Assembly (NCBI GenBank): GCA_964557575.1
Contig: CAZLBC010000067.1
Coordinates: 1 to 26,892, forward strand
Length of the DNA stretch: 26,892 bases
Reading direction: 5' to 3'
From: CAZLBC01 sp964557575
GTDB taxonomy: Bacteria > Planctomycetota > Phycisphaerae > SM23-33
A program made the translations under genes and the position numbers. Shown in pieces: positions 16,591 to 23,400 of this stretch (position 1 is its first letter; each line of letters begins with the position of its first letter). The notes under the pieces are model-generated. The model saw only the letters and a program-made list of their open reading frames with translations, was not told the origin of the DNA and did not search any database.

Positions 16591-18048
16591 ATGAGCAGAA
16601 GCAACTGTTTTTCCATGGTACTGGCCGTTGCCGTCTGCGGCACGGCGTTCGGCGGCAGGACGATTCCCGACACACTCCCCGACCCGTCCGGCGATCCCCC
16701 GGCGAAAGACACCCCGGTCAAGGTCTATATTTTGTCCGGCCAGTCCAACATGGTCGGCATGGGCGAAATCAGCGGCGGTTTTCATCGCGCAGGCAAGGAG
16801 ATCATCGATCCCGTGGTGTCGGTGTACGCGGGGGCCTACTCGGCCGACATTGACTACGACAAAAGAAAACCGGTGAAGACCGTGACGCTCGAGAAGTACG
16901 GCGGTGTGCACCCGACGCCGTTTCCCGACGGCGGGACCCGGATTGTCCGGGGACAGGTGCGCGTGCCGGCAACGGGCGTATACGAGTTCAAGCCCGGTTA
17001 CGGCTCCTCGACCTGCAACATCATGGCGATCGACGGGAAGGAAGTATACCGAAAGGAACCCGGGGATACACGGGCCGAACGGACCGGCATCAAACTCGAG
17101 GGCGACAGGAAATACTCGTTCACGATCACCTTCCCGACACAAGCGGCGAACGGCCTGCTGTGGCTCGGGCGGACCGATGTTCCCGGCACGCTGCATACCC
17201 TGGTCCGGGAGCGGGGGAGATTCCCGCACCTCGTTGACGACGACGGCAACTGGACGGTGCGCAACGACGTGATCTACAAGGGCGTGATTTCCGCGACGGG
17301 GCAGGGGTCCCTGGCGCCCGGCATCCAGGGCGGCACGATCGGCCCGGAGCTGCAGTTCGGCCACATCATGGGGTGTTACCACGACGCGCCGGTGCTGATT
17401 ATCAAGGCGTCGATCGGCAACCGCAGCCTGGGCTGGGACATCCTGCCGCCCGGCAGCACGCGCTACACCATGAACGGCAGGGTCTATGCCGGTTACAAGG
17501 ACTCCCCGTCATCGTGGGAGGAAGGAGCTGAGCCGGAGCCGATCAACTGGTATGCCGGCAAGACCTATGACCGGTACGTGGAGAACATCCACGCGGTTCT
17601 CGATAACTTCGATACGCTTTTTCCGCAGTTCAAGGACCAGAGCTGGGAGGTCGCCGGCTTCGTCTGGTGGCAGGGCCACAAGGACGGCGGCAGCGCGGCC
17701 CACATCAGCCGTTACGAGCAGAACCTCGCGAACCTGATCACGTCCTGGCGGAAGGAGTTCAAGGCACCGGACGCCCCGTGGGCGATCGCGACGGTCGGCT
17801 TCGGCGGCACGGACATGCCGGAGAAATACGTCAAGATCCTCGAGGCGCAGATGGCGGTCGCCGATCCGCGGAAGCACCCGGAGTTCGCCGGCACGGTCGC
17901 GACCGTCGACATCCGCGACTTCTGGCGCCCGAAGGAGGTCTCTCCCCGGGCCCAGGGCTATCACTACAACCGCAATGCCGAGACCTATATGCTCGTCGGC
18001 GATGCCCTCGGCCGGGCCATGGCGAAGCTGAAGGAAAAAAGTAAATAG
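16591..18048 (+). CDS. Second secreted SGNH/SASA-type esterase with inserted beta-sandwich domain
   Basis: 485 residues; a strong ribosome site GGAGGAAGGAG precedes the ATG. An N-terminal signal peptide (MSRSNCFSMVLAVAVCGTAFG) leads to VKVYILSGQSNMVGMGE, with Ser52 as nucleophile. Residues about 95-190 form an insertion (GTRIVRGQVRVPATGVYEF; TCNIMAIDGKEVYRK) that looks like a PA14-type carbohydrate-binding beta-sandwich. The catalytic fold then resumes (VLIIKASIGNRSLGWDILPP; GFVWWQGHKD) and closes with YHYNRNAETYMLVGDALG, where His458 is the likely catalytic histidine. This belongs to the SASA (PF03629-like) acetylesterase group. It follows the first esterase in the same direction, so the two probably form an operon acting on the same acetylated glycan. 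Substrate unproven. Confidence 0.88.
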   Translation: MSRSNCFSMVLAVAVCGTAFGGRTIPDTLPDPSGDPPAKDTPVKVYILSGQSNMVGMGEISGGFHRAGKEIIDPVVSVYAGAYSADIDYDKRKPVKTVTLEKYGGVHPTPFPDGGTRIVRGQVRVPATGVYEFKPGYGSSTCNIMAIDGKEVYRKEPGDTRAERTGIKLEGDRKYSFTITFPTQAANGLLWLGRTDVPGTLHTLVRERGRFPHLVDDDGNWTVRNDVIYKGVISATGQGSLAPGIQGGTIGPELQFGHIMGCYHDAPVLIIKASIGNRSLGWDILPPGSTRYTMNGRVYAGYKDSPSSWEEGAEPEPINWYAGKTYDRYVENIHAVLDNFDTLFPQFKDQSWEVAGFVWWQGHKDGGSAAHISRYEQNLANLITSWRKEFKAPDAPWAIATVGFGGTDMPEKYVKILEAQMAVADPRKHPEFAGTVATVDIRDFWRPKEVSPRAQGYHYNRNAETYMLVGDALGRAMAKLKEKSK

Positions 18049-18242
18049 ATTATATTCAAGGCGTTATCTGTAAGGAAACAGGTGCTGTTTTCGGCGCAGG
18101 GGAAGATTGGTGGATAGCGAACCGGTACGCTGCGGTATTGATCGCATGCCGATATCGTTCCGGTGTAAAAGGGTAGCCTCTCAGATTAACAAAGAACTTT
18201 AACCTCCATTTTAAAGAACTTGAACATCAAGAAAGTGGAGAC

Positions 18243-18431
18243 AGGATTGGGGTCAGGTACCTTTTTTCAATCAGTATACCACCCTGCTTCCCGTATCCGG
18301 TTCTCCACCATGCACCCTGTAACAAAGCGGCCTTACCGTGCCGGCCGGCAACTGCTCGACTCGTCCGCCTCACTGTCGCGGGCCGCTCCTGAAGCACGTT
18401 GATGCACCCGGGATTGGACGTTCATGTCACG
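18243..18431 (+). repeat. 189-bp tandem direct duplication, unit 1
   Basis: Starts with AGGATT plus GGGGTCAGGTACCTTTTTT and ends TTCATGTCACG. Unit 2 repeats it with a single difference (T at 18275, C at 18466). Non-coding; stops occur in all frames. Confidence 0.97.
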
Positions 18432-18433
18432 TG

Positions 18434-18622
18434 AGGATTGGGGTCAGGTACCTTTTTTCAATCAGCATACCACCCTGCTTCCCGTATCCGGTTCTCCACC
18501 ATGCACCCTGTAACAAAGCGGCCTTACCGTGCCGGCCGGCAACTGCTCGACTCGTCCGCCTCACTGTCGCGGGCCGCTCCTGAAGCACGTTGATGCACCC
18601 GGGATTGGACGTTCATGTCACG
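18434..18622 (+). repeat. 189-bp tandem direct duplication, unit 2
   Basis: Same sequence as 18243-18431 at 191-bp offset, with two bases (TG) between units. The near-perfect identity means the duplication is very recent or kept identical by recombination. Confidence 0.97.
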
Positions 18623-18623
18623 A

Positions 18624-18850
18624 CTCTCTTTGATTGCCGTGAAACGCCCACGTAGAGCAGTGCGCAATTGCTTCGCGTAATCAAAGTGGGAGCGAATATC
18701 ATGTGATGGTGAAACGCAGTGATGATCACTATTCATCATGATGGCATCAAACGCTCCGGCGTTCACGGTGCACATTCGATACCGCTCGCGGAGGCGGTTT
18801 TTTTGCGTGAAGGCATATGTTCTCTCCCGGTTCGATACACACCCTTGATA
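18624..18850 (-). pseudogene. Possible decayed Y1/REP-associated (RAYT) transposase fragment
   Basis: Read on the minus strand, a frame through this stretch gives DAIMMNSDHHCV, which lines up position by position with the HAYVLMPNHVHL (HUH) motif of IS200/Y1-type RAYT transposases. It is followed about 30 residues later by LRGRFTAIKESRD, resembling the family's FQGRFKAILVEKD. The second His of the HUH pair is replaced, the catalytic Tyr region is not found, and the frame runs into unrelated sequence, so any such gene is dead. A plausible start (ATG with GGGAGAG upstream, near 18816) is out of frame with it, suggesting a frameshift. Composition is lower in GC than the neighbours. The assignment rests on short motifs and could be coincidence. 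Confidence 0.28.
18781..18804 (+). terminator. Rho-independent terminator-like hairpin
   Basis: ACCGC-TCGCGGAG-GCGGT followed by seven T residues. The hairpin is short but GC-rich. No gene is seen immediately upstream on this strand; it may be a relic or terminate read-through from the esterase operon. Confidence 0.4.
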
Positions 18851-19048
18851 AAAGTATATACTGCGATTGAATGCGCCGTCAGCAAATGACCGACGGAGCG
18901 AGTGGTCGCCGGGCGGTAGGCCGGCCGCCTGCAGGCCGGCGATCCGTGACGAGCCACCTGCTCGACATGCAGGGCGACGGGTGACACCAGTCGTTTGTTC
19001 TGTGTTGTTTCTCGAAAAAGAAGAGCGTTCATGGTTTACCCGTACGTC

Positions 19049-19203
19049 CATTCTTCAGGAAAAGGTACCTGACCCCTTTTTCTCCATTCTTCAGGAAAAG
19101 GTACCTGACCCCTTTTTCCCGTCATTCTTCAGGAAAAGGTACCTGACCCCTTTTTCACAGGAAAAGGTACCTGACCCCTTTTTCAGGACCTGACCCCTTT
19201 TTC
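19049..19203 (-). repeat. Tandem array of five short GGGGTCAGGTACC-type repeats
   Basis: On the plus strand the unit is CATTCTTCAGGAAAAGG then TACCTGACCCCTTTTT. Three full units start at 19049, 19085 and 19123; a fourth lacks CATTCTT (from 19158), and a fifth is a truncated CAGGACCTGACCCC form (from 19184). Each unit can pair AAAAGG with CCTTTT. All lie in the same orientation, opposite to the copies at 18249 and 18440. Confidence 0.95.
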
Positions 19204-19295
19204 CAAACAAGGCCCCCACTGTGGCGTATCTCCGGGAATTGCTGTAGAGGGGGCTACCGCCGGCAATACGATGACGATCCTTATCAGCGGCCGGC

Positions 19296-21554
19296 TTAAA
19301 ACCCCACCTCCCATGATACCTCACCCGTCTTTTCGGGGGTGAAGGTCAGACGGAGTCCCGTTCCGCCCTCTTTCTTTCGGGTGAGAGTGTTGCCGCCGAT
19401 GACGGCTTTTTTCACTTCCCAGCCCTCGCCGGGCAGGTCGATCCGCAGCTCGTAGGGGTCGCCGGGGACCACCCGGCTTCTGCCCGCAAGCGTTTTGGTG
19501 CCGGCGTCCCAGCGCTCCGCGATCACGTCGGTCAGCCCCTGGGTGATGTTCCGCGAGGTCGACACGAGGACCGGGCGGCCGGCCCGCTCCCGCACGGCCA
19601 GGACGCGGCAGGCGCCGCCGGGCAGGGTCTGCTTCAGCTTGCCGGAGAAAGGTGCCAGGAACCGGTCGGTCCAGTACTCGAACGCGGCGTACGTCTTCGA
19701 TGCGTCGAGGCCCAGCTTCTCGATGCCGCAGGTAATCTCCGCCGGTTTCTTCCGGTCCCAGTTGAACAGGCCCACGACGTGCAGCCGGTCGTCGCCGGTG
19801 ATCCAGACGCGGGGCGTGTCCGTATCGAAGAGGTCCACCGGGCGGGCGGTGCATTCGTGCGTGGGCAGGCACCGGCGGAGGAGGTCCAGCCGGTCGGGGG
19901 GCAGGGCGGGGTACTGTTCGCTCGATGTGTGCATCGCGCCGGAGACCGCCAGCCACGAGCACATCCACCGGGCCGCGGGCAGGGGGTTGCTCTTCCGGAC
20001 GTAGACCGGGTCCGGGTCGTTATGCCACACCCGGCCGTTGAGGAAGTAGAGGTTCGTGCCGTGCCACGCCCCCTTCGTCACCGATCCCCACCGGCCGCGG
20101 GCGGCGCCGCCGTTGTCCGGTCCGATCCGCATCGCGCCGATCATGCCGAACGCCGGTCCCATGCACCGCATGTTCTGGGAGACGTTGCAGCCGAGCACGA
20201 AGGCCTCGGGGGCCTCTTCCTGCACGATCCGCAGGCACTGCCGGTAGGCCTGGACGTGCGTCTTGCCCGGATCGTGGAGTTTCGGCTTCCCGAAGTCCTT
20301 GTTCTGGTAGTGGGTATTGACGTAGATGTTGTAAGTCCCCAGCCCCGTGTGCATCCCGTCGATCTTGAGGTAGCGGTACCCCCAGTCGTAGACACGCCTT
20401 ACCCGTTTGCGGATAAAGGCCGCGCCCGCCGCGCCGGTCGCATCCACGCAGGTTCCCGACCACCGCCCGTCGTGGAAGGGGGTCCCGTCGGGATTGGTAA
20501 AGAAGACGTCGTGGTCGAAGTAGGGGTTCCGGAAGTTCCCGGCGAAGGGCATGAACCAGATCCCCGGGACCATGCCGCGGGCGGCGATCGTGTCGGCCGT
20601 TTTGGCCATGCCGCCGGGATAATTGTCGTTGGTGTCGACGAAGACCTTCACGGGCCCCGTCTTCTTTATCTTCCCCTCGTGCTCGAAGCCGTCCGGCAGT
20701 ATCGCCTGCCACCTGTCGTCGATCTGCATGACGCTGAGGCCCCAGGGCTTCAGGTGCTGTTCGGCGAACGCGGTGTTCTCGGCGATGGCCTTCTCGTCGG
20801 AGGCCCCGGCGTGGTACCAGGTGCAGTAGACGCAGGGCTTCGGTTTCAGTTGTATGTCGTAGTGTGCGGCGACCGCGTCGGCATAGGCCTCCAGGCCCCG
20901 GCGGGCATCGTCGAAGTAACCGAGAAGGAGCGTCTCGGTTTCGCGGGTGGTGCCCTGTTCCACCCGGTAGTGCCCGAATTCGAGCCGGGCCTTCAGGCGG
21001 ATCCCGCCGTCGGCCGCGTCGACCATGAACACGCCGACCGCGCGGTCGTGCGTCAGCCACCCGGAGACGAAGCCGTTGCGGGTTGCCGGCTCGACCGCCG
21101 CGTGAAAGGCGTAGCTGCCCTCTTTTTTGCCCGGATCCTCCAGGCCGCCGGTCCCGAAACTGCGCAGGGGGGTGTCGCCGAGCGTGACCGTGTAGTCGAG
21201 GATGTCGACGGCATCGGTTTCCAGGGGGCCGGTCGCGGTGGCCGACAGGTGGAGGAAGGGGCTGCGGTCGTAGAGGGCGATGCGCGTCGTCCAGCCGTTT
21301 TTATAAGTCACTCGAATGAGCGACCCCGTCCCCCGTTTCTCGTCTGCGATATCCTTCGCCGCCAGTTTCTCGACCGGGTGGGCAAACGGGGCCGTCGGTA
21401 TCGCCGCCCCGTCCCGGATCTTCGATTCCAGCCGCAGGCCGCCGGCCGTGACCGTGGCCTTCAACTGCGTATTTTCAATCGTCTCGGCGCACAGCGGTCC
21501 GGCGCTCAGCAGGATGGTTATCGCGCACGCAATCGCTGGTGCCCGCGTGTTCAT
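19296..21554 (-). CDS. Secreted GH36-like alpha-galactosidase (melibiase-type)
   Basis: 752 residues. The start is set by GAGGAGA six bases before the ATG and opens a signal peptide (AIACAITILLSAGPLCA). An N-terminal beta-sandwich (about 25-270) precedes a TIM-barrel with CTWYHAGASDEKAI, LSVMQIDDRWQ, GMVPGIWFMPFAGN, then YLKIDGMH carrying the expected nucleophile Asp399, and MRIGPDNGG with the likely acid/base Asp480. A C-terminal beta domain follows from about residue 600. The K-x-D plus xxPDNGG pattern fits clan GH-D (GH36/GH27-related). Family knowledge: release of terminal alpha-galactose, although related members act on other alpha-linked sugars. A MITE-like element lies just 43 bp upstream, between the gene and any distal promoter. 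Confidence 0.85.
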   Translation of the reverse strand: MNTRAPAIACAITILLSAGPLCAETIENTQLKATVTAGGLRLESKIRDGAAIPTAPFAHPVEKLAAKDIADEKRGTGSLIRVTYKNGWTTRIALYDRSPFLHLSATATGPLETDAVDILDYTVTLGDTPLRSFGTGGLEDPGKKEGSYAFHAAVEPATRNGFVSGWLTHDRAVGVFMVDAADGGIRLKARLEFGHYRVEQGTTRETETLLLGYFDDARRGLEAYADAVAAHYDIQLKPKPCVYCTWYHAGASDEKAIAENTAFAEQHLKPWGLSVMQIDDRWQAILPDGFEHEGKIKKTGPVKVFVDTNDNYPGGMAKTADTIAARGMVPGIWFMPFAGNFRNPYFDHDVFFTNPDGTPFHDGRWSGTCVDATGAAGAAFIRKRVRRVYDWGYRYLKIDGMHTGLGTYNIYVNTHYQNKDFGKPKLHDPGKTHVQAYRQCLRIVQEEAPEAFVLGCNVSQNMRCMGPAFGMIGAMRIGPDNGGAARGRWGSVTKGAWHGTNLYFLNGRVWHNDPDPVYVRKSNPLPAARWMCSWLAVSGAMHTSSEQYPALPPDRLDLLRRCLPTHECTARPVDLFDTDTPRVWITGDDRLHVVGLFNWDRKKPAEITCGIEKLGLDASKTYAAFEYWTDRFLAPFSGKLKQTLPGGACRVLAVRERAGRPVLVSTSRNITQGLTDVIAERWDAGTKTLAGRSRVVPGDPYELRIDLPGEGWEVKKAVIGGNTLTRKKEGGTGLRLTFTPEKTGEVSWEVGF

Positions 21555-21596
21555 GTCGTTCTCCTCGACTGTCCGTCAACGGGTAGTGAAAAGTGT

Positions 21597-21763
21597 TAGA
21601 GCTGGTTTCATAACTTCAATTTGGACTACAAGCGGCTCTTTTGCCGTCTGGCGGCGTCACGAAAACTCGACATATTTCCTTAATATGTCGTCGTTTCCGT
21701 TCCTTGCCAGATCGACAAAATACCTCGCTTTCGCTACCAAAGCAAGTTATGAAACCAGCTCTA
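21597..21763. mobile_element. 167-bp MITE-like element with perfect 20-bp terminal inverted repeats
   Basis: TAGAGCTGGTTTCATAACTT at 21597-21616 is exactly repeated as its reverse complement at 21744-21763. In the middle, 21668-21690 is a perfect palindrome CGACATATT-TCCTT-AATATGTCG. The outermost TA at each end could be a target duplication, as for IS5- or IS630-type elements; that assignment is inference. No transposase frame is present, so it would need one elsewhere. It lies between the divergently transcribed alpha-galactosidase and Gfo/Idh genes. Confidence 0.8.
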
Positions 21764-21847
21764 GCCGATTGTATCTACGCCGCGGAACGAAAGCAAACCG
21801 TTCGATGAACACCGCCGCACCAAGCACTATGATTATCAACAATGATT

Positions 21848-21911
21848 TGCAGAAATGTCCATTATTCATGCAAAGATGTCCATTTCCCCGCGGCCCCGTT
21901 TATCGTATGCT
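21848..21911 (+). promoter_or_regulatory. Activator-type promoter of Gfo/Idh paralogue 2: two 21-bp-spaced direct repeats plus -10
   Basis: TGCAGAAATGTCCAT (21848-21862) and TGCAAAGATGTCCAT (21869-21883) are spaced 21 bp start to start. TATGCT at 21906-21911 follows 22 bp after the second repeat, and the ATG is 80 bp after the start of that hexamer. All distances match the element at 13148-13211 to within one base, and both continue with TTTCCC and a CGCGGC tract. Confidence 0.7.
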
Positions 21912-21985
21912 GTTGAGTCCGTTCCCGCGGCCGGTCCGCGGCGGAACCATTCTTTTTCATCTGACACCTGATCGGGAAGAGACCA

Positions 21986-23308
21986 ATGAACCAGGCAGAG
22001 GCAGGAACGATACGAAGACGTAAATTCCTTGCTGCGACGCTGGCCGCCGGGGGCGGTGCCGCGGTCGCCCCGCTGTTTGTCCCGGCGCCCGCGCTCGGCC
22101 GCGACGGTGCCGTCCCGCCGAGCGAGAAGATCGTCGCGGGCGCGATCGGCATCGGCAACCGCGGAACCCACGACCTGCGGCGGCTGCTGCCCGAGAAGGA
22201 CGTGCAGTTCGTCGCGATCTGCGACGCCCGGCAGTCCCGCCGCGAGGGCGTCAAGAAGATGGTCGACAAGCACTACGGCACCGGCGACTGCAAGATGTAC
22301 CCGGAGATGCGCGCCTTCCTCGCCGAGCGGACCGACATCGACTTTATCCTCACGGCCACCGGCGACCGCAACCACGCCCTCGTCTCCACCCTGGCGATGC
22401 GGGCGGGGAAGGACATCTACACCGAGAAGCCCTCCTGCATGACGATCGCCGAGGGGCAGACCGTCGTGGAAACCGCCCGGCGGTTCGGGCGGGTCTACCA
22501 GACCGGCACCCAGCGGCTCAGCCAGGGGCCGTTCGTCTTCGCGATCGAACTCGCGCGGACCGGCCGGCTCGGGGAGGTCCACACCGCCCAGGCCCACATC
22601 GCCCCCTGGCACGGGGCCATGATGAGCCACGACTGGCGGCCGGGGCAGCCCCTGCCCCCCGCGGACGAACTCGACTGGGACGCCTGGCTGGGATCCTGCC
22701 CGTGGCGGCCCTACCACCCGGCGTACGTCAAGGGCGGCTGGCGGGGGTACTACGATTTTCACACCAGTTGCATCGGCGAGTGGGGCGCCCACACCTTCCC
22801 CCAGGCCCAGGCCGGGCTCGACCTCCTGGACACCTCGCCGGTCCACTACACGCACGTGGACAACGAGACCGGCGACGGCATGGTCTGCACCTTCGCCGAC
22901 GGAAAAAAGCTGGTGCTCTCCCGCGGCAAGAAGTGGTGGCGGGGGTCCTGCGGCATGCGGTTCGAGGGCACCGAGGGCTGGGCGTCGGTGGCCGACGGCT
23001 ACTCCCGGCCGGACGTCTCCCACCCGTCCCTGCTCGCCGATTACAGGAAGCTGGTCGGGGAGTACATGGCCCGCACGCGGCGTCCCATGAACCACATGCG
23101 GAACGTCCTGGACTGCGTCAAGTCCCGGCGGCAGCCCGTGGCGAACCCGGAGGTGATGTACCGGTCGATGACCACCGTGCACTGCGCGAACATCTGCATG
23201 TGGCTCGGCAGGGACATGAAATACGATCCGAAGAAAGCGGCATTTATCGGCGACCCGGAGGCAAACCGGCTTTGCTCAAGGGCCCAGCGGGCACCGTGGA
23301 TACTCTAA
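21986..23308 (+). CDS. Tat-exported Gfo/Idh/MocA family oxidoreductase, paralogue 2
   Basis: 440 residues. The ATG follows GGGAAGAG. Tat signal RRRKFLAATLAAGGG, Rossmann glycine loop GIGNRG (55-60), ATGDRNHA loop and EKP at 147-149, the same positions as in paralogue 1. Conserved blocks shared with that protein include VYQTGTQRLSQ, LDWDAWLG, GWASVADGY and a C-terminus RAQRAPWIL. The substrate loop differs (DFHTSCIGEWGAH here, DFAAGIAGWGAH there), so the two may act on different sugars. Family knowledge as for other exported Gfo/Idh/MocA members: NAD-dependent oxidoreductase or GH109-like glycosidase. A strong terminator follows the gene, so it is probably monocistronic. Confidence 0.93.
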   Translation: MNQAEAGTIRRRKFLAATLAAGGGAAVAPLFVPAPALGRDGAVPPSEKIVAGAIGIGNRGTHDLRRLLPEKDVQFVAICDARQSRREGVKKMVDKHYGTGDCKMYPEMRAFLAERTDIDFILTATGDRNHALVSTLAMRAGKDIYTEKPSCMTIAEGQTVVETARRFGRVYQTGTQRLSQGPFVFAIELARTGRLGEVHTAQAHIAPWHGAMMSHDWRPGQPLPPADELDWDAWLGSCPWRPYHPAYVKGGWRGYYDFHTSCIGEWGAHTFPQAQAGLDLLDTSPVHYTHVDNETGDGMVCTFADGKKLVLSRGKKWWRGSCGMRFEGTEGWASVADGYSRPDVSHPSLLADYRKLVGEYMARTRRPMNHMRNVLDCVKSRRQPVANPEVMYRSMTTVHCANICMWLGRDMKYDPKKAAFIGDPEANRLCSRAQRAPWIL

Positions 23309-23319
23309 GAGAAACAGGG

Positions 23320-23360
23320 AAAACCGGGGTACTGCCCCGTGTGGACCGTCCCCGGTTTTT
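23320..23360 (+). terminator. Rho-independent terminator after Gfo/Idh paralogue 2
   Basis: AAAACCGGGG (23320-23329) and CCCCGGTTTT (23350-23359) form a perfect ten-base stem with a 20-base loop, ending in a T-run. Eleven bases downstream of the stop codon. The A-tract on the left would let it work in both directions. Confidence 0.85.
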
Positions 23361-23400
23361 CCGCTGCAAGACATTTCGAAACCCGACAGGGAGATACGCG

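Noticed and set aside
14896..17382. 828-residue minus-strand frame across both esterases
   Set aside because: Antisense to two genes with clear catalytic motifs and starts in a repeat; compositionally a shadow.
18524..19051. Intact 175-residue minus-strand gene
   Set aside because: It runs from one repeat array into the tandem duplication, has no ribosome site at its start and no complete domain; only a decayed fragment is proposed.
19049..19203. Short repeat array as a CRISPR
   Set aside because: No unique spacers of uniform length: units are head-to-tail and the intervening bases are the same sequence; no cas genes.
19779..21599. 606-residue plus-strand frame over the alpha-galactosidase
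   Set aside because: Antisense shadow of a gene with clear signal peptide and catalytic motifs.
22702..23400. Extension of the HEAT-repeat protein upstream through the Gfo/Idh gene
   Set aside because: The added part is an out-of-frame read of Gfo/Idh and crosses a strong terminator; the ATG at 23401 has a ribosome site and signal peptide.
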